NCBI GenBank assembly: GCA_035222895.1
Contig: JAVYIG010002119.1
Coordinates: forward strand, 124,001-188,000
Origin: Strongylocentrotus droebachiensis
Taxonomy: Eukaryota; Echinodermata; Echinoidea; Camarodonta; Strongylocentrotidae
DNA length: 64,000 nucleotides
Direction of reading: 5' to 3'
Shown here: one piece after another, positions 1 through 11,762 of the stretch
Layout: each line of letters begins with the position of its first letter
How positions within the stretch are numbered: the stretch's first letter is position 1
Position numbers and translations under genes: made by a program
Notes under the pieces: generated by a model
What the model saw: the letters and a program-made list of their open reading frames with translations, nothing else
What the model was told of the DNA's origin: nothing
Databases searched by the model: none

Positions 1-184
1 GTAAATATAACAAATTTTGTCACCATGGGTTATGAAGCAGCACCTTCACCTTATACTTTTTGTTTATAAAAGAAAATCTTTGTTCAGATTGCTTAATTTA
101 TATTGAACTAATTAATTTGCATATTATGTTGTAAAAATTGTTCCTTTTTATAATGTTGTATTCAAGTATTACCGTCACCTTTTC

Positions 185-400
185 CTTTTTTTAAAGGAAT
201 TGGGGCACATTCTGTACACTTGTTTGAATGTGTACTATATTAGTTTGGATACTTATGGAAAATATTTTTTAAATATGTCTGTGTTTATAATGTATGAGAC
301 AATGTACTACATGTATGTTTATACTGTAAGAACAGTTGTGTTCCTATTCATCATTTTGTATACTTATGAAGATCTGAATAAAGGCAAAAAAGCTTTAAAA
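185..400 (+). other. Possible 3'UTR end with poly(A) signal
   Basis: An AT-rich stretch without a convincing reading frame ends in AATAAA (about 379-384), followed about 10 bases later by an A-run at 397-412. This looks like the end of a transcript, either the 3'UTR of a gene lying to the left or a retroposed poly(A) end. The 161-codon frame that crosses it runs through low-complexity DNA and is not credible as a protein. Confidence 0.3.
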
Positions 401-701
401 AAAAAAAAAAAAGTTTTGGAATTGAGGGCGGCTAGCCAAGCCCCCCCCACCTATTCTATACCTATTGTTATGCTAATAACCTTCAAGCCTGGAAAAAAAA
501 TCCATGGATTAACAGTCGCCCCTCGATTTCGAAGACCCGGGCGCGGCCCTGGGGTTAAAAGCCTATCAGCCATGTATTACCGATTTTACTTTATCCTCCT
601 CTTCTCTCCCTCTCTATTCTCTTTTCTTTTTCTTCATCGCTTTCGATCTTCCTCTCATTTTTCTTCTCCTAGCCCCTACCTTTGATTTTCTTCCTGCCCT
701 T

Positions 702-773
702 GTTCTTCTCCTCCTCATCCCCCTCCTACTTGCTTTTGTTCTTCTCCTCCTCATCCCCCTCCTACTTGCTTTT
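702..773. repeat. 36-bp tandem duplication, pyrimidine-rich
   Basis: Two nearly identical 36-bp units starting with GTTCTTCTCCTCC lie head to tail inside a longer C/T-rich stretch (about 595-830). Confidence 0.75.
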
Positions 774-849
774 GTACTTGTTCTTGTTCTTGTTCTCCGT
801 GTTCTTTTTCTTCTTTCTTCTTTTCATGTGATTTAATTTTTTTCTTTTT

Positions 850-1223
850 ATTACTATCAAATATTTGGCATCAGCTGTGGTTCCTGTTCATGTTGTTTAT
901 AGCCATTATTTAGTAGTCAGTAGGTTTTATTGTACTTATTTATGTTTAATATTTTCTCAGTTGTTTAGTTAGTTTAGTTTTGTAAGCATTTAAATGTACG
1001 CATTTTTATTTTTTTATTTGACGAGTTTGTTCTTTTAGGACATACTCTTAAACTACTCATGAGGGACCTTAAATCCACAAGCCTTGCTTTCAACCAAGGT
1101 CACCTCATCTTTCTATTGTAACGCCATATTCTGTTCACTCCTTTATATTCATGTCATATTTATAATGTGTGTTATAAAAGAAAGATAAATAAACTTGAAA
1201 CTTGAAACTTGAAACTTGAAACT
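850..1223 (+). mobile_element. LINE 3' tail (non-LTR retrotransposon relic)
   Basis: A T-rich 3'UTR-like segment ends in AAATAAACTTGAAAC followed by further ACTTGAA units (about 1191-1223). Non-LTR elements of the CR1/L2 type often end in short tandem repeats like this, and the block ACTCATGAGGGACCT...CACCTCATCTTTC reads like the 3'UTR of such an element. No open reading frame remains, so this would be a 5'-truncated copy. The family assignment is from recognition, not from a search. Confidence 0.55.
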
Positions 1224-1689
1224 GTAACCCTCGGGTCTCTTTCTCTCTCTCTCTCTCTTGGAAATATTAATGGTGATGTGAAAATCCTAAACTGGTAGAA
1301 AGAGGCAGTGCCTACAGGCTACAGCTGAGCTTTTCTTTCTTTCTTTTCTGCCCCTTCCCTCCCTTCTTTCATTTTTTTGTGTAGGGGGGGGGTGTATTTT
1401 TTGAAGGGCCACACCCCCGCCTTCCTTTATACCTGCACGCGTTGACCGGCTAGCCTACGGCTTACAGTCTCAGAACAATTTAGTCCTCGCCCCCTGTTTG
1501 TAAACATTTCTGGATGTGCCACAGAATTATACAATCCTGGATCTTATCATCGACCTACTACGAAAGTTTGCCAGTGTGTCGTCCGTGGTATAGGATTAAA
1601 CTGAATTGAAGGACTGCGTCCATTTCGGCGTCATCCATCGTAGAGGGCAGTGTGACAATTTTATGGACTCATCGTGATAGGAAACGGGA

Positions 1690-2112
1690 ACTTACGTTTT
1701 CACCCGAAAAAAACATGATAATCTTATCACCACCATCTTCTTATTATTATTCTTCTTCATCATCTCAACAAGCGTTATCACTATCTTCTTCAATTTCTTC
1801 TTTATCTTATTCTTTTCATCTTTATTATCATTATCTTGCAACTTGGTCATCTTAACAATCATCATCACCATTTTCTCTTCAATGTCATGCACTTCAGCTA
1901 TCTTAACAAGCGTCATCACCCTCATCTTTTCTTTCTTCTTTTTTTCTTCATCTTCGCCATGCACCTTGGTCATCTTAAAAATCATCATCACCATCTTCTT
2001 CTTCATTTTCATCGCCATTATCATGCACCTTACTCATCTTAACAAGCGTCACCACGTACACTCATCACCTCCATCTTCTTCTTTTTCTTTTTCATCCTCA
2101 TCAACCAACTGA
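1690..2112. repeat. (CATCTT)/(CAT)-type low-complexity tract
   Basis: About 400 bp of CAT, CTT and TCA trinucleotides with a loose 60-90 bp higher-order repeat (CACCTTGGTCATCTTAA recurs). The frames here (Ser/His-rich on plus, Met/Lys-rich on minus) are by-products of the repeat. Confidence 0.85.
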
Positions 2113-2127
2113 AGATAATCACTATTA

Positions 2128-2316
2128 AAGCTAAAGACCAGTTATGGTCATGCAATTGCATAGTGAAAGAAACGTTGTGAAATCGATCAGAAAAGGTTGA
2201 TCATCTAGCATAGATGTACTGCAAGGTTCTGGAATCATTAAAATTATAAGAAATTTGGCCAAGTCTTCATAAAGTTAGAAGCACTGTACACAGAAAGATG
2301 TATATGGGACTACACA
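2128..2316 (-). repeat. Interspersed repeat family A, copy 1
   Basis: The text GGTCATGCAATTGCAT...GATCAGAAAAGGTTGATCA...TATATGGGACTACA recurs in reverse orientation at 41.86-42.05 kb and 59.36-59.57 kb, and as a fragment at 8.49-8.60 kb. Four dispersed copies in 64 kb mark a mobile or formerly mobile sequence. No terminal inverted repeat or coding capacity was seen. Confidence 0.7.
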
Positions 2317-2953
2317 CACGTGCACGACACATGCATTTGTATCTCTCAACAGTATATAGATATACTAATTTACCAAATATATCAATTAGTAGGCGGTTTC
2401 CTGTCAAAATTGTTATCGTCATGTAATATTCAAAACATATTCTTTCACATGATTGGTAATAAGAGCTTCCATTTCATTTTTTTTAAATTGGGACGTTTCC
2501 AATACTGGTCTTTACCTTTAATATCATACTTTTCACAAGCATCAACATGCCTATTTCTGTTACCCTCATCAGTTTTGCTAAATAAAATGAAATAATAAGA
2601 ATAAAAGAAAGAAATAAAACATTCATAACTGACTCATAGCTGTTGTTCAAATGCGTCTATTTTCTTCTTTAAAACATCAAAGACAAGGTTCAAGACTTCA
2701 TACTGCATTACTGCATCAATGACAGCAAAATCACAAATGAAAATATATCATTCTTAAATGACACCCTTTGAAACTTTGAAATGTTTTAGCGACCATGTGT
2801 AAAAAAGAGAATAAGTATTTGAAGATCATGAAAAACAGAAGAAAACATTATGGCAAGATCAAGTTATTCGGTCATAAGTTGACCCGGTGGGTCGTAAGGT
2901 TGTCCATAACATATTTAAAATAGAATATCTAAGGCCAAATAAAAAATAAAAAA

Positions 2954-3238
2954 ATGTTTAGCGTCCTGTTTTTTTGAAAAATAGGAAGGAGGAGGCCCTT
3001 TTTTTTTCTATTAAAATGGCCGCTCGGTACATTTTCCCTGACAATCGGGGCTTTTTTTCAATTTCAAGATGGCCGCCAACATTTTAATTTTTTTTAAAAT
3101 CAGAAATTGATCCATTTTAGCAGTGTTTTTCATGTTTTTTTTTCTTTTAAGAAAAAAGGTAAAAAATCAACAACAAAAAAAAAAAAAAAAAAATAGGAGG
3201 CGGCCCCCAAAAAGGAAGCGGGTGAGGACGCTTAACAT
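2954..3238. mobile_element. Fold-back (MITE-like) element with 13-bp ends
   Basis: ATGTTTAGCGTCC at 2954-2966 is matched in inverse by GGACGCTTAACAT at 3226-3238, with one mismatch. The interior is poly-T and poly-A with two ATGGCCGC-type motifs and has no coding capacity. It is consistent with a small non-autonomous DNA transposon; no target-site duplication was recognised. Confidence 0.45.
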
Positions 3239-4327
3239 ATATATATTTTTTTAAATGGCCTAAAAAATAAAAGAAATTGTGTCTGATCGTACATGATCGA
3301 CATGACACAACCCAGAATTCAGCTGTTTCCTGTTACATGTTCAAAGTTTTCTCAAAGATGTATGTCTTTACGAAATAGCAGTACAATGAATATACAACCT
3401 GTCCAAACTTTGCTTTAGCACCATCCTGCAAGGAACAGAACAAAATCATGACTACCTTTTCAAAGTCAAATCTGGAGTTTTATCGTTGATAATTGTTTCG
3501 CAAAAAATGTCTCAAATTAAATTGACTTTACATTGCATGTACAGTACTTGCTTCTGCTTCCTATATAAAATTAAATTATATAGTACTGAAATTTCCTTTT
3601 CACCTTCTTAGAGAGCAATCTGCTGTCCCTAGTACACAGGGGGTGGGTAAAGATTTTACACAAATATAATAATCATTACTTGCAATGATAAAACTAACAA
3701 TATTTCTAAGATGTCGGATAGAAAATTTCTGGCACGTTCATTACAAATTTAACAGTTCTCGTTGAGGCAAGAAGGCACCATGAATGTACAGAGCCTTCAA
3801 GGTATTGTACCCGTTTTAGGTCTGTAGCAACACTATGATAGGCTTTATTATAGCGAGTTTCAAATGGATTTTTTTTTCTTTCCTTCAAATATACACGACC
3901 CCAAACAAAATAATATACAGTAGTTGGCAAGAATTCATAAGCAATTCTTATATTGTATAAATTTGTTTTAAAACAAATTCTTGCTAAATCTATTTAAATA
4001 TTAAATCTATAAAGAAAACAGACTTGTTCTTTGCAGGAGGATGTCATGCAGTAAAATGATAATCATACCACACAACATATCTTTCTTTAGCTAGCAGAAA
4101 TGTCTTTGTGCTATATGATATCCATTCAATTCACAAACAAAAATATAGAATCAGAGAATGAAGAATCCACTTCATCTTTTTTTTCCTCTCTCCAAAAAAT
4201 TAATCAAAGTAGCACCCAAAAACATAGAATACTTGTGTAAAATTATTGAATACTTTGGTATCACCATGGCAAGAAAGTAATGCATTACTTATGAGGGGAT
4301 GATTGGTAGAGGCCCTAGAGGGTCTCG
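3239..4327. other. AT-rich spacer, nothing recognised
   Basis: The only open frames are short, AT-biased and lack recognisable motifs. The 74-codon minus frame at 3706-3930 was considered and not called. Confidence 0.5.
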
Positions 4328-4522
4328 TTTGTTTTACCTGGCTGCTAAGAAAGCATGTGTATGCTTTTACGTAAGCAACCAGGGGACCAACAGCTTTAAG
4401 TCCCATCTACGGGTCTATGTAATGAGGATTAACGCATTACCAAAGGGCACTAGTGCATCAACTTGGTTTCGAACACGGGACCTCCTAGTTACGAGACCAC
4501 TGCTCTACCACTGAGCGTCTTG
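4328..4522 (-). mobile_element. tRNA-derived SINE, copy 1 (minus)
   Basis: Read on the minus strand, the head CTCAGTGGTAGAGC (A box) and GTGTTCGAAACC (B-box-like) is followed by a body with CCTTTGGTAATGCGTTAATC and a tail GTTGCTTACGTAA...CTTAGCAGCCAGGTAAAA. The same order occurs at 33,124-33,322 (+) and 39,285-39,446 (-). The head is tRNA-like but degenerate, which fits a SINE rather than a functional tRNA gene. Confidence 0.75.
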
Positions 4523-5199
4523 ACTCTCATTTGGGAGTTCCTGGGTTTGATCGTTGCTTGGTGCTTATGTCCTTAGGCAAGGTATTTTACCAACATCTCT
4601 CCTTTTCAATCCAGGGCCACATAACACAAAAATAAGTTAGCAATTGAAAATATCGTTATTTTCTCAATTCAGAATATTTCACTGAATACTTGGGGTCAAC
4701 AAATCTCTTCATACTATGGGCTTGGCCGATTCTAATTTATGTACACTTTGCTTATCCTCTGTTAAAAGTATTTCACACTTGTTTTAGGGACTGCCCTTTT
4801 CATTATTCAAGACTTCCAAAGCTCTCTTATGAACAATGAAGTGCACTTGAAAATAAAACATTATATATTCTCAACAAAATATTAAGGAGAATAGTTATGA
4901 TCGAGTTCTTTCAAGAATATTCTAAAACATTTTTGTCAAGTTGAGCACGTTCTTTGTATTAAAAACAACAAGTTTGTTTTGTCAGTAGAAAATTTGACGC
5001 ATGTACAACTACTGTAACCATGTTTGTCATTATTTGTTTGAAATAATTGAGTTGCTTTGTTTCGTGTTTGATCAAATAAAGTCTTTCATTGAAAGAAAAA
5101 GTAAACAAGTTTGGTATTTTGCAATTAACCATGATACACAACCAATGACAAATCAATCAGTTGTATGATCAATTGCTAAGCTTAGTGTTGTTGGCCCAT

Positions 5200-5350
5200 G
5201 GGAACCGTTTCACAAAGCCTTTCTTTTATGACAAATGACATAAAATCAGTGACAAATCTGCTGATAACCAATCAGAGGCAAGGATTTCAGTAGCTTATAA
5301 CAAAAACTGTCATTTGTAACTGATGACAATTTTTGTGAAATGGGGACCTG
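5200..5350. mobile_element. Short fold-back element
   Basis: GGAACCGTTTCACAAA at the left end pairs imperfectly with TTTGTGAAATGGGGACC at the right end, and the flanking TGACA/TCATTTG motifs inside are also inverted. The end sequence resembles the TTTCACAAAG ends of the element at 30.2 kb. It lies just downstream of the zinc-finger gene stop codon. Confidence 0.5.
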
Positions 5351-5556
5351 GTGTATTGAATGGATACTAAGCAATGCTAGGGTAATAATAATTGCAAGAC
5401 CATCAGATATAGTAAAACTGTGTTAATACTGATGAAGCTACTCTGGGTAAATGCAACCATTTTGTTAATATCAGGTTTTTTAACTCTTGGACTACCGCAT
5501 TGTCTCATAACCATAGGCTTTAATGCACGAGACACAGGGTTCCAGCAGGGAATGGG

Positions 5557-6122
5557 TTAGTAGTGCATCATGTTTGGGAAGTGGGTGAGGGGTTGGGGCG
5601 TGGCTTGACCCTGCCCGACACCAATCAGAGGAGGCGGAATGGTGACATTATGGGGCGTCAGCTGACCGTGCGACGTGATGGGCGATCGACTGGCCGCCTC
5701 CCCTGCCAAGGCAGATAGGTGGTGGTAACTCCCTCCTCCCCCGAGGGTACCAATGTTTGGATGCACATAATGCATGGTCATGTTGGCTGCCATTGCCGCG
5801 ACGGAGCGCTGGAAGAGCGGGGCGGAGCTTGTGGTGGCGGGAAGGGTGCTCGGTTGGGGCGTGGGAGCCGTGGCGAGGTGGATGGAGTACGGGCTGGGGT
5901 GCGAGATGAGGGCTTGGTGGTTGGGTTGGTGGGCTTGAGGGGGGCGCATGTTACGGGCGTCGGCCAGGGCTTCCATCATGGCCGCCACAGAGGACGTTGT
6001 CTTATCAAGGATGGACATGGAGAGGCGTTCAGTGTCGTGGCTGGTGTCCCCCACGGAGCTGATGATGTTGACCTCATCAGGGAGGATCGGATGATGACCT
6101 TGGTGAACATCAGTAGGAGGAA
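5557..6122 (-). CDS. C2H2 zinc-finger protein, exon 4 (last coding exon)
   Basis: This exon supplies residues 1012-1199 and the TAA stop of the zinc-finger protein. The minus-strand acceptor is TTTTCATCTCAG|TTCC; two bases complete a Val codon begun by exon 3, so phase 1 joins phase 1. It holds no zinc fingers. The text is a low-complexity, probably disordered tail rich in Pro, Ala, His, Ser and Gly (for example an SSAPLFQRSVAAMAANM segment, then a GTLGGGGSYHH stretch, ending NMMHY). Such tails in zinc-finger regulators often carry activation or repression surfaces, but nothing here identifies one. An ATTAAA lies about 35 bases past the stop, too close to be trusted as the only poly(A) signal, so the 3'UTR end is not assigned. 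Confidence 0.85.
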
Positions 6123-8087
6123 CTGAGATGAAAATAAAGAGAAGCATGCTTTAAAGGCATTGTTTAACAATGTTAAATCTGAGATGTATGGCCTTACGTG
6201 TTATCAGTGTCTGTGATATGGTGTAATAATTGAAGCCCTAAAATAATTGCTCTTCAAAATGATCATGAAGTGCCTCAAAAAAGTAAAAATCTTTGAATGA
6301 CCGGTATTACCATACTCACTTTTCCAAATAGACTGTAGTGTTATGAAAACGCATAATTTGATTTCGATTTCAAATTATAAATATCTTGATAATCAGACAG
6401 GCGATCGGTTTGTAAAAGACATGGGGTTCCTGACTGACCTCAAGGTTTATAATCATCATTGCAGCATGAGCTAAATCCAGGATTTTGTTTCATAATCTTA
6501 GACAAAGTTACCGGATCCCTTTAAACAGTTGACCCCCATCTGGTCGAAAGGCCATTGTTACAATAACCAGCTCACTGAGTGTCAGGAAAGAAATTTATTT
6601 GTTTCGCTCTCTGGTCTGGAGTGTTCTTTGTTAAGGTCAGGTGAATATGTTAGGTTAGATGTTTTCTTTTCAGGCCAAGATGTATTGTTCCTTATGAATA
6701 GGCCTGGGGAAGTCATTAATTCTGTGTACATATTTTATCTGTTGTTTGGCACACATTTAGGAAGCCTCTTTTCAATACAAGTATTTTCCTTTGTAAGATC
6801 ATTTCCTCTCCAAATATTTGTAGTCATGTTTTTAGAATTTACTTAGTAACCGTAGGGTATATTAAGAGGTGGATTTTCTGAAATCGAGGAGAACCACCTA
6901 AGCTATAATAGACTAAACGTCATGTTAGTCGGCAGTTAAAGTCAATATCTGAGGGTAATTCCACGTCGGGACGAGAGGCTAGCTCAACTGCCACCCGGTT
7001 CTCCATATCTTTCGTCGGGGGCTAGCTCTTGTCTGGGATCGGGACACACACCATCGTATCTCAGTCTGCGGAGGCCAAGAATCCGGAGCGACTACCGGGG
7101 CCAAGTGGAGCAAAGACACCGTATGCGGAGGCCAGGGCCAAGTGGACGACACGAGCTGTGACCGGCGTCGATGTCAGACGGGAAACCACCCATCCAGAAT
7201 TATTTTGTTAAAGATAAGTTTAATTACATACTGTATTATTATTGAAGCCAAAACAAAGTCTGTGAAACAGGAGAAATGATTGGAAATTAAACATTACAAT
7301 TTAACTTTAATTAACAAGCTCTATTTCCCTTTATTTTGTGTGTCCGTAGCAATAATAAAAAATAAAAAAAAGTCTCTCACGTGACACTGAGTCCAATGAA
7401 GTTGTAATACGTGCTGATTGTCTACTTTATCTATGGTCTGATAATTAGTTTACATACGCAGGTGGATAATAGGGCTTACTTTGAATCATATATTGTTCAT
7501 GTTTAATGGATGCTATAAGGAGACTCAACGATCTGCTTTGAAAAAGAACCACTCAACTATGGTATCACAGATTGTCTGTATTCCAAATTATGCCTAATTA
7601 TGGCATATTGCAGGTCTCATCAAAATAGTACCATACCTGCCAACATTTGAAAATAAGAATTAGGAATTTCTAAAATCGCGGCACATGATAAAACAAGCTT
7701 AATTTGGGTTGAGCACCCAAAAAAACAAAAACATGAAATTTTGCAAAATCAGAATATTCCAGATTATTCAGAACTTCGGAAGGGTTAGAAGGTATGTAGT
7801 ACATCTAATGAACTACTCTGGTCCTTAAAATGAATCCAAATGGTTTGAAGAAGAAAAAAATTGATTTGAGAATACATTCACATCGTGCTCATAAGTAAAC
7901 ATCCCAGGGATAACACTATAGCAGCAGTAATGTGGACTTGTGAACTGGTGGAAAGATGCCCCAGATAAATATGATGACAACCCCAACCAAAGGAAACCAT
8001 GGATAGGAACAACAGTCTAAAGACTGAATGATCCTGGATCAAGTGAGTTATAAAATATAAACTTAGAACTCAAAGAACAGTGCTCAC
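6123..8087 (-). other. Intron 3 of the zinc-finger gene
   Basis: A 1,965-bp intron bounded by minus-strand donor CAAG|GTGAG (8087) and acceptor CTCAG (6123). Most of it is AT-rich and featureless. It contains the GC-rich island described at 6,960-7,205. Confidence 0.8.
6960..7205. other. Unexplained GC-rich island inside intron 3
   Basis: About 245 bp of GC-rich, complex sequence sits in an AT-rich intron. GGGACGAGAGGCTAGCTC is loosely echoed by GTCGGGGGCTAGCTCTTG, and GGAGGCCA with GGCCAAGTGGA each occur twice. The 60-codon plus-strand frame over it shows no known motif. It could be a decayed mobile element, a regulatory segment or an unused exon; the sequence does not decide between them. 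Confidence 0.4.
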
Positions 8088-8441
8088 CTTGCATCAGTTG
8101 CTCCTGCTTGAATTCTTGAGTACTGCACATGGCTGCCATATTGAACATGGCCGCTGCCGCCTGGCCCCCTGCCGCAAGGTTCACCTGGGATGCCATCTGG
8201 CCAAACTCCACAGCATTCCTGATGTCCTCCACCACGCTCTTCTCCACTCGTTGCTTCTGTTCTTCCGTCATCCCCATCGGGTTCTCCTCCGCCTTGTTCT
8301 GGGTCCTGTTTGGGCGGGGCCTGCGAGTCCTGGAGCTGAGCCGCGGGATCCCCGGACCGTGGTGGCGCTTCCTGTGTTTGTAGAGGTTGCTGTTGGTGGA
8401 AGTCTCGTAGTCACACAGATTACATTTCTTTGGTTTTTCTC
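8088..8441 (-). CDS. C2H2 zinc-finger protein, exon 3 (finger 13)
   Basis: A 354-bp exon bounded by acceptor CACTGACAG|GAG and donor CAAG|GTGAG, both phase 1. Joined to exon 2 it rebuilds the linker HTGEKP across the splice junction, which is strong evidence that the join is real. It encodes finger 13 (C900, C903, H916, H920; C-x2-C-x12-H-x3-H). A basic stretch rich in Arg and Pro follows (RLSSRTRRPRPNRTQNK), then a helical-looking segment MTEEQKQRVEKSVVEDIRN, then an Ala/Met-rich run (GGQAAAAMFNMAAM). The basic stretch could act as a nuclear-localisation or DNA-backbone contact; that is inference. Confidence 0.88.
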
Positions 8442-9224
8442 CTGTCAGTGGAAAAAGGTCATGTATATATAATTGCAGAATGGTTTGATTTAAAGATAAA
8501 GTTGAGTTCTGGTCATGCGATTGCATTGTAAAAGAAAAGGTGTGGAATGGATCAGAAAAAGTTGATCATGTAGCATGTAAGTATTGTTGTGTACTTATTT
8601 CCTTATCTTTATATGCTCATTTCTCAGCCAGTATACATTTTCTACCAAAATGGTTTGGCAAATGACATTTATTTGTAATCTTGAACATTCAGTGTAAGTT
8701 TTGTTTGATTCTGTGAAAATTTATTTTCCTTGTTTACCAGAACTCAAGTTTGTCTTTAATTGAAGTTAGGTATACTTCCAGCTGGGTGTTTTACTAAGAC
8801 TAAGATCAACTTAAAGTTGGACTTAATTATGGCAGGCCATTCATGCCACTGGTTGCTCCCATCATTGGTCTCTCAATTGTGATCTTTAGATAATGTTTTT
8901 TCCTTCAATAATGAACTAGCAAGACAAGGTAATTTCTGTAGATTTGTGACCATGATTTTTACGTCCCTTGAGAGACCAATGCCAGGAATGGTACCACTCT
9001 ATTTCTGTAAACTAAATTATTTTGTCATCAAAATAAACTTTATTATATGTAAAAATTATTAATTAGGATACCTCACTGCCTAAAGATGAGCATATTCTTT
9101 TTTAAGCACCTCACTGTGTTAATATAAGGGTTATTAGAACACCTTTTGCCAAATAACAGAACTTTAATACTCTACCTCTAATTATATAAAAACAGTATTA
9201 TTACTATTATTATTCAGGTTTTAC
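8442..9224 (-). other. Intron 2 of the zinc-finger gene
   Basis: A 783-bp intron with donor ACAG|GTAAAA (9224) and acceptor GACAG (8442). Within about 50 bases of the acceptor lies a fragment of repeat family A (about 8487-8600). A partial copy of the fold-back family seen at 30.2 kb (AAGTTGGACTTAATTATGG) lies at about 8780-8850. Confidence 0.75.
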
Positions 9225-11762
9225 CTGTATGTTGTCTCATATGGTCCATGAGGTAGGTATTGAGTCTGGTCTCAAAGCCACAGAAGTGACACTTGTAAGG
9301 TTTGATCTCTGGATGTGTCTTCAAGTGCGCCTTGAAGCGGTACTGGAACATGAATACTGCGGGACAGATCGGACAAGCGAAAGGAGTCGGCCGCTGGGTG
9401 TGCTTCTTCATCACATGGTTCTTGCACTCCGTCTTGGAGAAGAAGCAATGTCCGCAGTGCTGACAGAGAACAGTCTTCTGCTTCAGGTGCTTCCGTTTCT
9501 TGTGGTTCAGCAGAGTGTTCCGGCGGCGGCACTTGTAGTCGCAGGCATCACAGGTGAACATCTTGTCGCTATGGACCTTGCGGTGCATCCTCAGGTTGAT
9601 AGGACGCTTGAAGGCCATTCCGCAATCCTCGCAGAGGTAATCCCGGTCTTCCTTGTGGATGGGCAAGTGGCAGTTCAGGCTGTTCGCGTCGCGGAAGGCC
9701 AAAGGACACTGGTCGCACTTGTAGGGTCGCTCTTCCGAATGGCATCGGAGGTGCCGGCGGAAGTGGGAGTAGCGTCCAACGACGACCTTCCCGCACACGC
9801 CACATGTAAACTCACCAGACATCTTTTCAAAGTGGTGAGTGCTCTTCATGTGGCTGTTCAGGAGATGGCTTGAATGGCAGCTGAAGTTACAGATACTGCA
9901 GCGATAGACGCGACTGGTGTCCACTTCCTTCTTCAATGTCTTTGCTTTGGGCTCTGTGGTTTTCTGCGTGAGGAGCTGCACCGTGTCGCCATGCAAGCCG
10001 TGGATGTGAGTGGCGAGAGTCTTTCGACCTTGGCAAGAGTAGCTGCAATAGTTACATTGGAATTGCTTCAGGCTCGTTGAGCTATCCCTATGCTCCTCTG
10101 CTCTGTGACGCTCCATGTCTGCAGGACAGTCTGCAGTAAACGTGTGACAGATATCGCACACATCATCATCATCGCTATCCTCCTCCCTTCCGCTATCAAT
10201 CGCTTCCCCTTCACTAGAGCTCACATCTCCTGCGTCAGGTTCCCAATCATCATCCACATTCTCTCCATCATCATTTTCTTGTAGCTCTTCCGATTCATCT
10301 TCTGCAGGCTTCTTATCCCTGGTGGGTCTTTTATTACATCTGGGAGTACTTTTCCTATTGTCATCTACTCTTTTCAAGAGTCTTCTTGGTTTGGTTGGGC
10401 TATCCTCTTGTTCTGTATCACAGGAATCCAAACTCTTTTCTCTTGAAGTTCTTTTGGAGCCCTGTTTGCTCTGAGAGGTTTTGGATTTGTTAATTTCAAA
10501 GTGCACTTTCCCAACCCTTGCATCCTTCCTCCTGCTCTTAGTGTGGGCCAGTTTGGTGTGAGCTGTCAAGTCTTTCTTGAGCATACAAGAGAAGCGACAC
10601 TCTGGGCATCTGTACCTCATCTTCTTTTCATCACCCTTCCCAGGCCTCCCTGAGGGCCCAAAACCTTTTTGTCCACGACGTTTAGAGGGTGGGAGCGTCC
10701 TACCCTGTTCGACGATCAGTTTCGTTGGACAGACCGGCTTTCGTCCTCTACGTCTCCCAGAGCTTGCATCCCGAGCAGCGGTTCCCCCATCCTCAAGCAC
10801 AGGCTTTGATCTCTGTCCACGAGTTCTTGATGCTGTTGTTCCTCCGCTACCCTTGTCGATAGTTACCAAGGCATTGTCAGATGCTGAGGAGTTACGATCT
10901 TTGGCTTGTCTAGCAGCAACCTCACTGTGAGAAGGTCTACGTTTTGATGAAGATGAAGGCATCTCGTCGTCGGCTGAGGGAGTTTTACTGAATGCTGAAC
11001 GATGGATGACAAACTTAAAACTTGGTCGAGTTACTTTCTTACCCCTCAACATTTGTGTCTGTCCCGAATTCTTTGAAAAGCTTGTACTTCCAGAACTTTC
11101 CGATTGAGGTGAATCTGTCCTAGCTTGTTCTGTTATGTTTGGATGAACTCCACAACTAATCTCACTTTTTTCTTTCCTTTGATCAGGATCAACCCTCCTG
11201 TTACTTTCAGGACCTACTTCCCTGGAATGACCAGAATAATCTGCTGAATAAGGCTCAGTTTCTCCACCATTATTCATGCTTCCACTGCCATCAGCTCCAG
11301 GATGAACTCTACAGGTAGCTTCGTCATGACTGGGAATACCAATCCCACTCCTGACGCCACCATCTGCACTTTCTCCTATCGCTGCAGACATCATGGTCTG
11401 TACTTCTTGACCGCATCCAGCCCGAAACTGACCATCGTGGACGACCCCTCCTCCAACCACGCTGAAGTCAATTCCAGCAGCGTAGATCCCGAGGAGGTCC
11501 TCAGCGGCCAGAGCACTGGCCCTTGGCGTGACCATCCTCTCCTTCTTCCTGTCCTGATGTCCAACCTTATAGGCATCACCATTACTATCTGTCCTACCGA
11601 CCTCTTCTACAGGGCTGTGGTTTGAAGTGGTGCCGGGATCGTGAAGATGGTGGTGGTGCGGGTTGTCGGGTGATGAGAGGAGGAGTCGAGAAGCATCATT
11701 TAGGGCAGAGTCCACTAGTGCTTGAAGGGCATGGTCGTCACTTGGTGCATGGTTGCTAATAC
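9225..11762 (-). CDS. C2H2 zinc-finger protein, exon 2 (fingers 2-12)
   Basis: The main coding exon (2,538 bp, acceptor TTTATGTAG|GT, donor ACAG|GTAAAA) encodes residues 48-894 of a predicted 1,199-residue nuclear DNA-binding protein. Order: a long Ser/Gly/His-rich, probably disordered N-terminal region; a basic AT-hook-like RRRGRKP near 384-390; an isolated finger 2 (C433-H454); a Lys/Arg/Ser-rich linker; a very acidic run (about 534-581); then ten fingers, 3 to 12, starting at C583, C617, C669, C701, C730, C758, C785, C814, C844 and C872. Most follow C-x2-C-x12-H-x3/4-H; fingers 3 and 6 have x13 before the first His. Linkers are irregular (SEERPY, KEDRDY, PEIKPY), unlike the uniform TGEKPY arrays of KRAB-type proteins, which suggests an older single-copy regulator. 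No orthologue is recognised. Confidence 0.9.

Noticed and set aside
200..685. 161-codon plus-strand frame
   Set aside because: It runs through a possible 3'UTR end, a poly-A run and C/T-rich sequence, and no domain is visible.
7029..7211. 60-codon frame as a small gene
   Set aside because: No start context, motif or homologous text; kept only as an unexplained GC-rich island.
9229..9873. 214-codon plus-strand frame
   Set aside because: It is the antisense shadow of the zinc-finger exon; the minus strand carries ordered C2H2 fingers and this frame has no motif.
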